Assembly (NCBI GenBank): GCA_030614685.1 | Contig: JAUWTO010000004.1 | Span: 1 to 46,005 of the forward strand | DNA from: Candidatus Aminicenantota bacterium | GTDB lineage: Bacteria > Acidobacteriota > Aminicenantia > Aminicenantales > Aminicenantaceae | Direction: 5' to 3' | Length of the DNA: 46,005 nucleotides | Shown: positions 31,622-40,331 of the stretch, one piece after another | How positions within the stretch are numbered: the stretch's first letter is position 1 | Layout: every line of letters begins with the position of its first letter | Notes under the pieces: generated by a model | Databases searched by the model: none | Told to the model about the DNA's origin: nothing | What the model saw: the letters and a program-made list of their open reading frames with translations, nothing else | Translations under genes and position numbers: made by a program

Positions 31622-33019
31622 ATGCCAGATTCAAAGCCATCCGACCAGGCCTCCGCACCAGCCACCAAAGGTGTTCATACGCTCTTAGGAAATCCGAAAA
31701 AAGCCATAATCAAACTCTCCATCCCTATGATCGTGGCCATGTCCGTGCACACGCTCTACAGTTTTGTGGACGGGTTGTGGGTCGCGGGGCTGGGGCCGGA
31801 TGCCCTGGCCGCCATCGGCTTCACCTTCCCCTTCTTTTTTATGCTCATGGCCCTTTCGGCGGGCCTCGGCGTGGGGGGGAGCTCTGCGGTATCCCGCATG
31901 ATCGGGGCTAAGGACAAAAACGGCGCCGACAATGTCGCTACTCATACCATGGTCCTCATGCTGATCACCTGCCTAATCATCGCCCTCCCCTTCTTCCTCT
32001 TTGCACCGGCCATCTTCGCCCGCCTGGGCGCAGGCCCGGTCGCCGGTATGGCGGGCGAATACGCCCGCATCCTTTTCGGAGGGACCCTGGTCATCTTCTT
32101 CGGCCAGGTGGCTGCTGCCCTGCTGCGGGGCGAGGGAGATGTCAAGCGGGCCATGGTGGTCATGATGATCAGCTCAGGACTGAACATCCTCCTCGACCCG
32201 GTCTTCATCTATCTGCTCAAGCTCGGCGTTCCGGGAGCGGCCTGGGCAACTCTGATCTCCATCTGCATATCAAGCGGATACCTCTTCTACGTCTTCTTTG
32301 TTAAAAAGGACACCTATGTCAATATCAAATTCCGCGGCTTCCGTTTCCGGAAGGCCATCCTCGCAGATATCCTGAAGGTCGGGTTCCCCGCCTCGCTCCA
32401 GCAGCTGTCCATGGCCAGTGCTATGCTCATCCTTAACCTGATCGCGGTCAAGGTCGGTGGGACCGATGGTGTGGCGATATTTACGACCGGATGGCGCGTG
32501 GTCATGTTCGCCACCCTTCCCCTCATGGGTCTCGCTACGGCCGTTGTCTCTGTTACCGGGGCCGCCTTTGGCGGAAAGGCCTACACGAAACTGGACATCG
32601 GCTACATGTACGCCGTCAGGATCGGGCTGATCATCGAGCTGGCCATGGCTACCATCACCTACATTCTAGCACCATATATCGCCTGGCTCTTCACCATGAC
32701 CCAGGAATCGATCCGCATCCGGGCCGATCTCATCAACTTCCTGCGCATCATGTGCATCTTCTATCCCGCCGTTTCTCCCGGCATGCTGTCCTCAGCCATG
32801 TTCCAGGGGACGGGAAAGGGGACCTACTCCCTTATAATGACCATCACGCGGAGCATACTCCTCACCACTCCCCTGACCTATATCATGGCTGTCACGCTGG
32901 GCATGCAGCTCAACGGTCTCTGGTGGGGGATCGTGGCCGGCAACTCGATCGGCGCCCTCATCGCATTCATCTGGGGCCGGGTCTATGTCCGCGGTCTGCG
33001 GGCCAGACTGGATCCCTGA
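31622..33019 (+). CDS. MATE-family efflux transporter
   Basis: A 465-residue membrane protein with twelve predicted membrane segments in two similar halves. Family sequences include KLSIPMIVAMSVHTLYSFVD near residue 29, GLGVGGSSAVSRMIGAKDK near 85, and ALLRGEGDVKRAMVVMMISS in the first half. The start at 31622 is set by the promoter, whose -10 lies downstream of the alternative ATG at 31595. It exports drugs or metabolites using proton or sodium gradients; the substrate is unknown. It is a single gene with a terminator at 33034-33057. Confidence 0.92.
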   Translation: MPDSKPSDQASAPATKGVHTLLGNPKKAIIKLSIPMIVAMSVHTLYSFVDGLWVAGLGPDALAAIGFTFPFFFMLMALSAGLGVGGSSAVSRMIGAKDKNGADNVATHTMVLMLITCLIIALPFFLFAPAIFARLGAGPVAGMAGEYARILFGGTLVIFFGQVAAALLRGEGDVKRAMVVMMISSGLNILLDPVFIYLLKLGVPGAAWATLISICISSGYLFYVFFVKKDTYVNIKFRGFRFRKAILADILKVGFPASLQQLSMASAMLILNLIAVKVGGTDGVAIFTTGWRVVMFATLPLMGLATAVVSVTGAAFGGKAYTKLDIGYMYAVRIGLIIELAMATITYILAPYIAWLFTMTQESIRIRADLINFLRIMCIFYPAVSPGMLSSAMFQGTGKGTYSLIMTITRSILLTTPLTYIMAVTLGMQLNGLWWGIVAGNSIGALIAFIWGRVYVRGLRARLDP

Positions 33020-33033
33020 AACTGGGAGTGACC

Positions 33034-33057
33034 CGGCTCAATCCTGAGCCGCTTTTT
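33034..33057 (+). terminator. Terminator of the MATE gene
   Basis: CGGCTCA (33034-33040), loop ATCC, TGAGCCG (33045-33051), then CTTTTT. Confidence 0.8.
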
Positions 33058-33079
33058 GAACCCGATTCGAGTCCTGAAA

Positions 33080-33094
33080 GGCATCGGTGATGCC
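33080..33094 (-). terminator. Weak candidate terminator of the ChaN-M14 operon
   Basis: GGCATC and GATGCC form a 6-bp stem with a 3-nt loop; on the minus strand it is followed by TTTC only. It lies 39 nt past the M14 gene stop. Confidence 0.35.
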
Positions 33095-33132
33095 CTCCAC
33101 GGGACCCGCATCATTCACTGTAAATCAGACGA

Positions 33133-34836
33133 CTAATGCCAGCTGCGGTAAGGAACGAGCGGTAGGTCTCCGGCCCGGGTCACCCGGAGGAATGGGAACA
33201 TGTCCCCTTTCTCAGGCACCAGCTGGTACATCCAGTAGCGGATTAGCCCGTATTGGGACTGGGGTTCGAGAAGGCAGGGGATCAGGTTGGCAGCCGGTTG
33301 GGCGCACGGCACATAGATATCACCCCGTTTGGCCACGGTCCTGACTGCCGAGTTCTCCACGTCAATGCTTTCCGGGGGGAGGTAATCGTATTGGGCGGGG
33401 ACGATGTCCGTTATCTGATAGGCCTCTGTCTCCAGGGGAAAATCGGCCGTGAACAGATGGAGTTCCAGGCCATGTTTGATCAGGGTCTCGATCACGTCCT
33501 GATGGGAGGCCGGGACAATATAACCCAGGGGGCGTGCCACGCTCGTTGTGGGTTCCACCAGGGGGAACCAATTCTCGACCACCTGATCGACGACCTGGTG
33601 CTCCGAACCCGAGGGATTGGGCCGGATGTCGGCCGCTGTCAGGGGATCTCCAGCCTTTTTATCCACGGTGAGGATCCCCCGGATGGGCGAGCGGCTGCGC
33701 CGGAACTCCTGGATGGTCAAGGTCGCGTCCTCTGGGTCGCGAGCGTAACGCATGCGCAGATGGACCAGGTCGTTTTCTGCGAAAACAGAGGCCTTCGCTA
33801 CCAGGTCCCTGCGCAGTCCGCGCACCAGCGTGTTGATCTCCTCCCCGTGCCTGGCCACGCTCTCCAGCAGGAAACGGATCCCGAAATACTGATATCCGGT
33901 GCGCTCCTTGAGTGTCGCAAGGTCGTGCCGTGAGGCCCCCTCCTGGATAAAGGAGAGGGTTTCGTAGATACCCAGGCTGTTACGCCCATCGTTGAGGTCG
34001 GTGGTGGAAAAACGTTTCATCTGCTGGCGGCCGGCCGTGTCCTCCCGGCCGTAGCGGACACCCGCAGAAGAATCGATCCCCATGGCCTGAGTGATCAGAT
34101 ACTCGTGATAGGTGATGTTCTTGCCGGCCAGGGCCTCAGCCGTCTCAGCCAGCAGCACGCCCCGTTCAAAATCCTGAAGGCGCGCATGGATGTTGACATT
34201 GGACACGCACCCGATTGAAACCCGGTAATAGCCATCCCCCTTTTCGTGGACATCCAGTGTGACCTCGGGCATCCAGGTGCGAAAGACCCGGTTGATGGTC
34301 TCCGCCTCGGGAGACTCCAGCTTGACCTGGTCCCGGTTGAGGTCCAGGTCCTGTTCGTTGCGGCGCTGGTCCAGGGAATTTCCGTAGGGATTGGCGGTCG
34401 GGAGAACCAACACATTCACGTCCCGGAGCAGGGGCCTCAGGTCCCCGACAGCCAGGTCGCGCACCAGGCTCAAGGCTGCTTCCTTGGCCGACTGCTCATT
34501 GCCGTGTTTGGCCGCAACCAGGAAGAAGGTCGGCTTGCTGCGATCGATCTTGCTCGGAGAGCCGGCGCCCTCCTCTGAGAGAATACAGAGAAAGAGGTCC
34601 TTGGCCCCGTAATTCTGCACCGGCAGAGTTCGCCCCACGATCCGGACCTCGAGTTCCGGAGAGAGGTGATCCAGGCGGCTGAGGAACCGCACGATATCCT
34701 CGTGCTGGGTGTACTGCATGAAGTGGGACGCCTCGGCTGGAGTTCTGATCTTCTCTTCCGCACTAAGGCCCGTATGAGCAGATATGATCAGAACAGCAGC
34801 GACGGATATGATCCCGTACGCTATCTTCTTAGACAT
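33133..34836 (-). CDS. Secreted M14-family zinc carboxypeptidase-like protein
   Basis: A 567-residue protein with a Sec signal peptide (about 1-26, cleavage near LSA-EE) and an M14 domain. Zinc ligands are His111 and Glu114 in AAKHGNEQSAKEAA and His197 in LDVHEKG. The substrate-binding Asn/Arg region is ANPYGNSLDQRRNEQDLDLN. A catalytic Glu is likely in GIYETLSFIQEGAS near residue 292-299. The family cleaves C-terminal residues or peptidoglycan-type peptides. The 250-residue C-terminal part is unassigned. It is the second gene of an operon, 33 nt after the ChaN-PDZ gene. Confidence 0.85.
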   Translation of the reverse strand: MSKKIAYGIISVAAVLIISAHTGLSAEEKIRTPAEASHFMQYTQHEDIVRFLSRLDHLSPELEVRIVGRTLPVQNYGAKDLFLCILSEEGAGSPSKIDRSKPTFFLVAAKHGNEQSAKEAALSLVRDLAVGDLRPLLRDVNVLVLPTANPYGNSLDQRRNEQDLDLNRDQVKLESPEAETINRVFRTWMPEVTLDVHEKGDGYYRVSIGCVSNVNIHARLQDFERGVLLAETAEALAGKNITYHEYLITQAMGIDSSAGVRYGREDTAGRQQMKRFSTTDLNDGRNSLGIYETLSFIQEGASRHDLATLKERTGYQYFGIRFLLESVARHGEEINTLVRGLRRDLVAKASVFAENDLVHLRMRYARDPEDATLTIQEFRRSRSPIRGILTVDKKAGDPLTAADIRPNPSGSEHQVVDQVVENWFPLVEPTTSVARPLGYIVPASHQDVIETLIKHGLELHLFTADFPLETEAYQITDIVPAQYDYLPPESIDVENSAVRTVAKRGDIYVPCAQPAANLIPCLLEPQSQYGLIRYWMYQLVPEKGDMFPFLRVTRAGDLPLVPYRSWH

Positions 34837-34869
34837 GGGAGCAACCCTCCTTATCGAGGAGCAGGGTGG

Positions 34870-36108
34870 TTATCCCTCCTCCTCCTCTTCTGTGGTTTCA
34901 AACAACACCTCGATCGTCTTGACCTGGCCATCGCGCAACACCTCGAAGGTCACGGTGTCTCCCCAAGTGAAATACGCGAGATAGGTCCGGAGAGTATTGA
35001 TGTCAGAGAAGGTATGATCTCCGATCGAAAGGATCACATCCCCCTTCTTGAATCCGGCGTCCTGAGCCACTCCGTCGATAGGCTCTCGTTCCACGACAGG
35101 ATTCGCGAGGTTATCGAACATCTTCAGCTTCAAACCGATCGAGGGGTAGGCAGGCCGGTCTTCCTCTGTGAGGCCCCAGACATAATCTCCCAGGGACCGC
35201 GAGACCTCAAGGCTGTCCTGGCCCTCCGGAACCACCACACACACGACGGTCTTGAACGGCCAGCCGCTCTTCTCGAAGGCCCTCCGGTTGAGGCCCAGGT
35301 TGTACATCAGATGCCCGGATCCAGCCAGCACTACCATCCGCTTACGGGTGTATTCAAGGGCCTTGAGCATGTTATCGGACATGACCTCATCCCAGGCCGA
35401 CTGGGACCTGTACAGTCCTTCGAAGACCTTGTCCAGCCCGGGTCCCTTCATGACAGCGGGCATGTCCATGTTCTCGAAGACTGCCCGGAGGTACGCGCGG
35501 TGTTCCTGGTGAGTGAGGTCGGGATCTGGCACCATGGCCTTTTCCTCATCCGTAAGCGCAGCATATCCCTGCATGCGCAGCTTGGAAATGACCGCACGCG
35601 GGGCGTTCAGCCCATGGATCGGAATCCGCAGCGATTTGGCCGCCGCGAAAATATCGGCATAGAAACCGAAATTGAAGTTCCAGGCTACATACCACTCCGC
35701 CTCTCGGATGAATTCTTTCTCGGTCAGGAGCCCCATAGACCATTTATTGAGGAATTCCTGCCGGAGCGGGGTGAACATCTCCAGGCCGATGGTCAGCTCC
35801 GGATTCTGTTCATATAAGGACCGGATGATCCTGGCCTGGATCTGATGCATGGGAAGGCTGTTGTGGGACTCCCCCACATGAATGATACGGGCGTCAGCCA
35901 TCTCCTCGATCATCTCTTCGAACGTAATTGGGTGCCCCGTAACCGCTGAAAAGATCTCATCCGGACGGACTTCCAGGGTCATATTCTTTAAATTGGGATC
36001 TCCCAGTTTGAGCCGCAGGGTGGTAAACTCATCCTGTTCCTCTTGAGCCGATAATCCCAAGCTCAGGATCCCGATCAAACAAAGCACCATCAGGGCTGTT
36101 CTTTTCAT
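34870..36108 (-). CDS. ChaN-like haem-binding-family protein with a C-terminal PDZ domain
   Basis: A 412-residue exported protein: Sec signal peptide at about 1-21 (no lipobox Cys), a ChaN/EreA-like domain at about 55-320 (ARIIHVGESHNSLPMHQIQA with Glu80 and His82; LTIGLEMF; AGSGHLMYNLG), and a PDZ domain at about 325-405 (DAGFKKGDVILSIGDHTFSD). The C-terminus is an acidic Glu run. ChaN of Campylobacter binds haem and is linked to iron uptake; PDZ domains bind protein C-termini. The pairing with an M14 peptidase suggests a periplasmic protein-processing unit; that is inference. Promoter at 36136-36164. Confidence 0.82.
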   Translation of the reverse strand: MKRTALMVLCLIGILSLGLSAQEEQDEFTTLRLKLGDPNLKNMTLEVRPDEIFSAVTGHPITFEEMIEEMADARIIHVGESHNSLPMHQIQARIIRSLYEQNPELTIGLEMFTPLRQEFLNKWSMGLLTEKEFIREAEWYVAWNFNFGFYADIFAAAKSLRIPIHGLNAPRAVISKLRMQGYAALTDEEKAMVPDPDLTHQEHRAYLRAVFENMDMPAVMKGPGLDKVFEGLYRSQSAWDEVMSDNMLKALEYTRKRMVVLAGSGHLMYNLGLNRRAFEKSGWPFKTVVCVVVPEGQDSLEVSRSLGDYVWGLTEEDRPAYPSIGLKLKMFDNLANPVVEREPIDGVAQDAGFKKGDVILSIGDHTFSDINTLRTYLAYFTWGDTVTFEVLRDGQVKTIEVLFETTEEEEEG

Positions 36109-36135
36109 TCAATCCTCCTGTGAAGGCAAAGAGGT

Positions 36136-36164
36136 ATGATACCTGCGCCCTCTATCTCCGTCAA
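36136..36164 (-). promoter_or_regulatory. Promoter of the ChaN-PDZ / M14 operon
   Basis: On the minus strand TTGACG (36164-36159), a 17-bp spacer and TATCAT (36141-36136). Start near 36129 gives a leader of about 20 nt containing AGGAGG before the ATG at 36108. The sequence upstream of the -35 matches the G-rich element of the promoter at 3682-3711. Confidence 0.7.
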
Positions 36165-36331
36165 GCCATCCAAACCCTCCCCCTCAATGTTCCCACCCTA
36201 CCTTCTGCAAGAAGTAATGCGTTCCTCGCCAAACCTTCGACCTATGTGTTTCTACCCTTCTATTTGTCAATTGAACTCGGTTTCAGGAGAGCAGCCCTGA
36301 TCTTACACCCAGTCAGGGCCAAGATAAAAAA

Positions 36332-36389
36332 CCGCTGTTTTTATAACTCGGAGTAAAGCGCCTTTACTCCAGGTTATAAAAAGCTGCGG
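36332..36389. terminator. Long palindrome after EF-G, possible bidirectional terminator
   Basis: TTTTTATAAC (36338-36347) pairs perfectly with GTTATAAAAA (36373-36382). After one wobble and one mismatch, GGAGTAAAG (36350-36358) pairs with CTTTACTCC (36362-36370) around a 3-nt loop. CCGC (36332-36335) and GCGG (36386-36389) extend the stem past an internal loop. On the minus strand GGTTTTTT follows, consistent with termination of the EF-G transcript. Confidence 0.6.
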
Positions 36390-36441
36390 AAATCCCCTAT
36401 CCGCTTTCAGGGAGTAAACTCTCGTGCGGGGGACGCACTGC

Positions 36442-38532
36442 TTACTTTTCGTCTTCTTCGCTGGAACGGATCCGGCCTTCCTTGATGGATTCCTCAATGA
36501 TCTTTTGATGCAGATGGGCCGGGACCTCTTCTAGATGGGAAAACTCCATGAGAAAGGAGCCCCGCCCTCCGGTTATCGAGGTCAGGGTCGGCTCGTAGTC
36601 CAGCATCTCGGACAGGGGGACCTGCGCTTTTATAATGCGCATGCTCCCCCTCTGTTCCATGCCCTGCACCTTGCCGCGGCGGCTGTTCAATGTGCCCATG
36701 ATGTCACCCATGTAGGTGTCTGGCGTGTAGGTCTCGACGTTCATGATGGGCTCGAGGATGGTGGGCTTGGCCTCCTTGATACCCTTTTTAAAGGCAATCG
36801 AGGCCGCTACCTTGAAGGCGATGTCCGAAGAGTCGACGTCATGATAGGTCCCGTCGTAAAGGTTGGCCTTGAAGTCTATGGTGGGATATCCAGCCAGGAC
36901 GCCCTTCTTGCGTACCTCCTGGATGCCCTTTTCCACGGAAGGGATGTAGTTTCTGGGTATGGCCCCGCCGAACACCGAATTCTCGAAGATGAAGTCCTCA
37001 CCCCTTGGCAGGGGGTCGAACTTGATCCGGACGTCTCCGTACTGGCCGCGTCCGCCTGTCTGTTTTTTGTATTTGCCCTGTACATCGGAACGCCCCTTGA
37101 TGGTCTCCTTGTAGGAGATCTTGGGCGGCTTCAGGTCCACATTGACGTTGAACCGCTTTTGGAGGCGTTTGGTGATGATCTCGACGTGGAGCTGCCCGTT
37201 TCCCGAGATGATGAGCTCCGAGGTCTCCGGGTCCCGTGTGATCCGGGCCGTGGGATCCTCCTCCATGATGCGGTGAATCGCCTGAGAAATGCGGTCCTCG
37301 TCTCCCCGGGTCTGGGGTTCAATGGCAAAAGAGATGGAGGGCTCCGCAAATTTGAAGGCGGGGAACTCGACGTCGGCTCCCTTGTCGCACAGGGTGTCGC
37401 CAGTTCCTGTAGCCTTGAGCTTGGCGGTGGCCACCAGGTCTCCGGCCTTGGCCTGGCCGGCGGGGATCTGCTCTTTCCCCTGCATGAAGAACAACCCGCC
37501 CAGTTTTTCCATACTCTGCTTAGAGCTGTTTTCCACGGAGCCATCGGGATTGACCCTCCCTGAGAACACCCGCATGATAGAGATGCGGCCGGTGTAGGGA
37601 TCCGAAATGGTCTTGAAGACCAGGGCAGAGAAAGGCTGATCCAGGCCCAGCTTCACGGTCCCGCCCTCGTGTGTGATCTCGCCTTTCTGCACGGGATCCG
37701 GGAGGAAGTTCACGATGCCATCGAGGATGGGCTGCGCGCCGATGTTGGCGCCGCCCGAGGCACAGAATATCGGGAAGATCTGGCGTTCCAGCACGCTCTT
37801 CTTGAATCCGGGGATCAGCTCCTCCGGGGTCAGCTCACCGTTCTCGAAATATTTTTCCATGAGGGCTTCGTCGTTCTCGGCCACCATCTCGGTGAGCTCT
37901 TCGATCTTTTTCTGGGAAGCATCCTTCAGGTCATCCGGAATGTCCGTCTCCGTGATTTTTCCGCTCTCATTTTTCTCGAAAACAAACGCCTTCTGCTTGA
38001 TCAGGTCCACCACTCCGATAAATCCCGCCTCCTTGCCGATGGGCATCTGAACAGGGATCGCCTGACGGCCAAAAAACTCGTGGATGGACTGAACAGTGCC
38101 TTCGAAGCTGGCGTTTTCCCGGTCCAGCTTGTTGACCACGAAGATCCCGGGCTGCCCCATTTCAGCCATCATATCCCAGACCTTTTCAGTGCCGACCTCC
38201 ACTCCGCCCGCCGCACTCACCACCAGGACGCCCGCATCCACGGCCCTCAGGCTGGCGCGTGTGTCCCAGAGGAAGTTGGTGTAGCCGGGACAGTCGATCA
38301 GGTTGATCTTGTGCCCGTTCCACTCCAGATGGCAGAGGGATGAATTTATCGAGATCTGACGTTCGATCTCGTCCGGATCATAATCCGTGACCGTGTTCCC
38401 CTTATCCACTTGGGTGAGCCGTGTGGTCGCTCCGGTATCGAACAGGAAAGCGGCGGCCAGCGTGGTCTTGCCGCAGGACCCGTGGCCTACCACGGCGATA
38501 TTCCTGATTTTTTCAGCGTTAAAATCTTTCAT
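36442..38532 (-). CDS. fusA: Elongation factor G paralogue (EF-G-2 type)
   Basis: A 696-residue, five-domain translational GTPase. G1 is GHGSCGKT (16-23), G3 is DCPGY (80-84) and G4 is VVNKLDREN. Domains II-V are intact (GDEDRISQAIHRIMEEDPTA; SGNGQLHVEIITKR; QTGGRGQYGDVRIKF; MEQRGSMRIIKAQVPLSEM). Canonical EF-G has DTPGH in G3, where the His triggers GTP hydrolysis; here it is Tyr84, and Thr81 is Cys. The same His-to-Tyr change marks EF-G-2 paralogues, so a second, standard fusA probably exists elsewhere. It is a single gene. The symbol is generic; fusA2 may be more apt. Confidence 0.93.
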   Translation of the reverse strand: MKDFNAEKIRNIAVVGHGSCGKTTLAAAFLFDTGATTRLTQVDKGNTVTDYDPDEIERQISINSSLCHLEWNGHKINLIDCPGYTNFLWDTRASLRAVDAGVLVVSAAGGVEVGTEKVWDMMAEMGQPGIFVVNKLDRENASFEGTVQSIHEFFGRQAIPVQMPIGKEAGFIGVVDLIKQKAFVFEKNESGKITETDIPDDLKDASQKKIEELTEMVAENDEALMEKYFENGELTPEELIPGFKKSVLERQIFPIFCASGGANIGAQPILDGIVNFLPDPVQKGEITHEGGTVKLGLDQPFSALVFKTISDPYTGRISIMRVFSGRVNPDGSVENSSKQSMEKLGGLFFMQGKEQIPAGQAKAGDLVATAKLKATGTGDTLCDKGADVEFPAFKFAEPSISFAIEPQTRGDEDRISQAIHRIMEEDPTARITRDPETSELIISGNGQLHVEIITKRLQKRFNVNVDLKPPKISYKETIKGRSDVQGKYKKQTGGRGQYGDVRIKFDPLPRGEDFIFENSVFGGAIPRNYIPSVEKGIQEVRKKGVLAGYPTIDFKANLYDGTYHDVDSSDIAFKVAASIAFKKGIKEAKPTILEPIMNVETYTPDTYMGDIMGTLNSRRGKVQGMEQRGSMRIIKAQVPLSEMLDYEPTLTSITGGRGSFLMEFSHLEEVPAHLHQKIIEESIKEGRIRSSEEDEK

Positions 38533-38545
38533 CGTGAAGCCTCCA

Positions 38546-38595
38546 GTCGGATGGTCAAAAAATAAAAATGTACCGGATATAATACACCATCCGAC
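38546..38595. promoter_or_regulatory. 10-bp inverted repeat bracketing the EF-G -10 region
   Basis: GTCGGATGGT (38546-38555) and ACCATCCGAC (38586-38595) are perfect inverted copies 30 nt apart. One lies in the -35/-10 spacer and the other in the leader, a layout compatible with a two-site operator. Confidence 0.4.
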
Positions 38596-38608
38596 ACTCC
38601 CATCTCAA
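38579..38608 (-). promoter_or_regulatory. Promoter of the EF-G paralogue
   Basis: On the minus strand TTGAGA (38608-38603), an 18-bp spacer and TATTAT (38584-38579). Start near 38572; the leader of about 40 nt has GGAGGC before the ATG at 38532. Confidence 0.55.
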
Positions 38609-38629
38609 GAACTTTGGGAAATATTGGAT

Positions 38630-39538
38630 TCAAAGGCGGTCGAGCACTTCCTGGAGGTCCGGCGGCAGGGGTGACGTGAACTTCACATTTTCTCCGGTAC
38701 CGGGGTGGCGGAATCCGAGGCTCCCGGCATGCAGGAATAGGCGCGGGCTCGGTCCTTTTCCGCCGCGCCGGCCGTATAGCCTGTCTCCTACCAGGGGGTG
38801 CCCTGCGGCCGCCATGTGCACTCGGATCTGGTGCGTCCTCCCCGTCAGGGGATTGATCTCGAGATAGGAAAACTCTTCATAGGCCCGCAACAGCCGGTAA
38901 AGCGTCTCGGCTTCCCGGGGCTTTTTGGTCTTGATCGAGATGCGTTCCCGGTGACGCGCATGGCGCCCGATCGGCCAGGTGAGCCGGCCTTCGGTATGGC
39001 GGATCGGCGCCCAGGCCAGCGCCATATAACGTTTGTCGACTTCCCTTTCTTTGAACTGTTCCCGAAGGCCGCTCAATGCCTGGGGCGAACGTGCCACCAC
39101 CATGACGCCCGACGTTTCCTTGTCAAGACGGTGGACAATGCCCGGCCGCTCCTGCGGCTCCAGGGCGGCAAGATCCGGGAACCGGAAGAGCAGACCATTG
39201 ACAAGCGTCTGCGTATTCCGCCCGGCACCGGGATGGACCACCAGCCCGGACGGCTTGTCCACGACGATGATAAACCGGTCCTCGTGGAGGATCTTAAGTG
39301 GGATGTCTTCGGGGCAGGGCTTTTCCTCCGTTTCCAACTCCAGGCGAATCGTCACCCTCTCCCCTTCAATCAGCCTGCGGCTGGCCTTGACGACGTCGCC
39401 GTTCACATGCACCTGTCCCCGAATGATCAGGCGCTGCACGCGGGCCCGGCTCACATCGTTCAGGTGTGCGGCCAGGAAGGCATCGATCCTCTGTTCGGCA
39501 CCCTTATTTTCGGTCACCAGGAAAACGAAGTCAGGCAC
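38630..39538 (-). CDS. rluD: Ribosomal large subunit pseudouridine synthase, RluD type
   Basis: A 302-residue RluA-family enzyme with an N-terminal S4 RNA-binding domain (about 15-70, RIDAFLAAHLNDVSRARVQR) and a catalytic domain. IVHRLDKETSGVMVVAR contains the catalytic Asp139; NPLTGRTHQIRVHMAAAGHP is the second signature. RluD modifies uridines in the helix 69 loop of 23S rRNA. It is the last gene of the ileS-lspA-lgt-rluD operon, overlapping lgt by 8 nt. The RluD subtype is by similarity and operon habit. Confidence 0.93.
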   Translation of the reverse strand: MPDFVFLVTENKGAEQRIDAFLAAHLNDVSRARVQRLIIRGQVHVNGDVVKASRRLIEGERVTIRLELETEEKPCPEDIPLKILHEDRFIIVVDKPSGLVVHPGAGRNTQTLVNGLLFRFPDLAALEPQERPGIVHRLDKETSGVMVVARSPQALSGLREQFKEREVDKRYMALAWAPIRHTEGRLTWPIGRHARHRERISIKTKKPREAETLYRLLRAYEEFSYLEINPLTGRTHQIRVHMAAAGHPLVGDRLYGRRGGKGPSPRLFLHAGSLGFRHPGTGENVKFTSPLPPDLQEVLDRL

Positions 39539-40331
39539 TTTTTCTTTTCTTAAGGATAAAAAACATCATCACCCCCACCACGAGGCCGATGATACAGAAG
39601 AGCTGCGGGTAGGAAATGCTGAGGTACGGCGAGGCGGAGTGGATGAGATACAGACGGTCGGGATCGTGGTCCCCTCGGTAGAATTCCGTAAAGTAGCGGA
39701 TCAGGGAATAGTTGATGATGTAGAAAGCAAAGACCTGACCATCGAATTTCTTTCTGCGGAGGAGGTAGAAAAGGATCCCGAAATTCAGAAAGTTGAGCAG
39801 CGCCTCATACAGTTGGACCGGGTGTAGAGCCGAACTCAACGGAAGCCCTGTCAGGCTGTGTGCCGTCTCATTGTGGAATGTTACGCCCAGGGCCGTCTCA
39901 CAGGCACGCCCGTAACAGCAGCCGGCGCTGAAACACCCCAGGCGCCCGAATCCATGCCCCAACGCCAGAGCCGGGACGATCAGGTCGGCGGTCCTCCAGG
40001 TCGGCATCTTGTGCCGGTACATGTACCACAGCGCGAACACGATGCCTGCCGCCAGCCCTCCCTGAAACACACCACCGGAACGGGCCAATGACAGCAGTTC
40101 CCCGGGACTGCGCACATACCGTGAAAAATCCCCGACGAGCAGCACGAGCTTGGCCCCGAGCAGTGAGATCAGGATGGTGTAGAAGGCCATGTCCACCAAC
40201 CGGCCCGCTTCGAGTCCGTGTTTTTTTCCTTGGACGTACAGGAACCAGAGGCCGCAGGCAACCCCCACCGCCATCATGAATCCATACGTGTGGAGGGTGA
40301 CCGGGCCGAGCCTTAGAAGCACAGGGAACAT
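39531..40331 (-). CDS. lgt: Prolipoprotein diacylglyceryl transferase
   Basis: A 266-residue inner-membrane enzyme with about seven membrane segments. It attaches diacylglycerol to the lipobox Cys of prolipoproteins. The Lgt signature appears as HGFGRLGCFSAGCCYGRA near residue 125; the first part of the protein has LHTYGFMMAVGVACGLWF. The Cys-rich variant of the signature is less common than GRxGNFINxE but occurs in other phyla. Its start lies inside the lspA gene (19-nt overlap), so lipoprotein modification and signal cleavage are co-produced. Confidence 0.94.
   Translation of the reverse strand: MFPVLLRLGPVTLHTYGFMMAVGVACGLWFLYVQGKKHGLEAGRLVDMAFYTILISLLGAKLVLLVGDFSRYVRSPGELLSLARSGGVFQGGLAAGIVFALWYMYRHKMPTWRTADLIVPALALGHGFGRLGCFSAGCCYGRACETALGVTFHNETAHSLTGLPLSSALHPVQLYEALLNFLNFGILFYLLRRKKFDGQVFAFYIINYSLIRYFTEFYRGDHDPDRLYLIHSASPYLSISYPQLFCIIGLVVGVMMFFILKKRKSA

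Larger units (their letters stand above)
36109..36441. other. Intergenic region between the ChaN-PDZ and EF-G genes (333 bp)
   Basis: It holds the promoter of the ChaN-PDZ operon (36136-36164), a G-rich element on the minus strand just upstream of it (about 36172-36195), a GCCCTGA/TCAGGGC stem (36294-36300 / 36313-36319) and a long palindrome (36332-36389) after the EF-G stop. The 78-residue ORF across it is not credible. Confidence 0.6.

Noticed and set aside
36120-36356. 78-residue ORF between the ChaN-PDZ and EF-G genes
   Set aside because: It spans a promoter and hairpins and has no plausible start signal.
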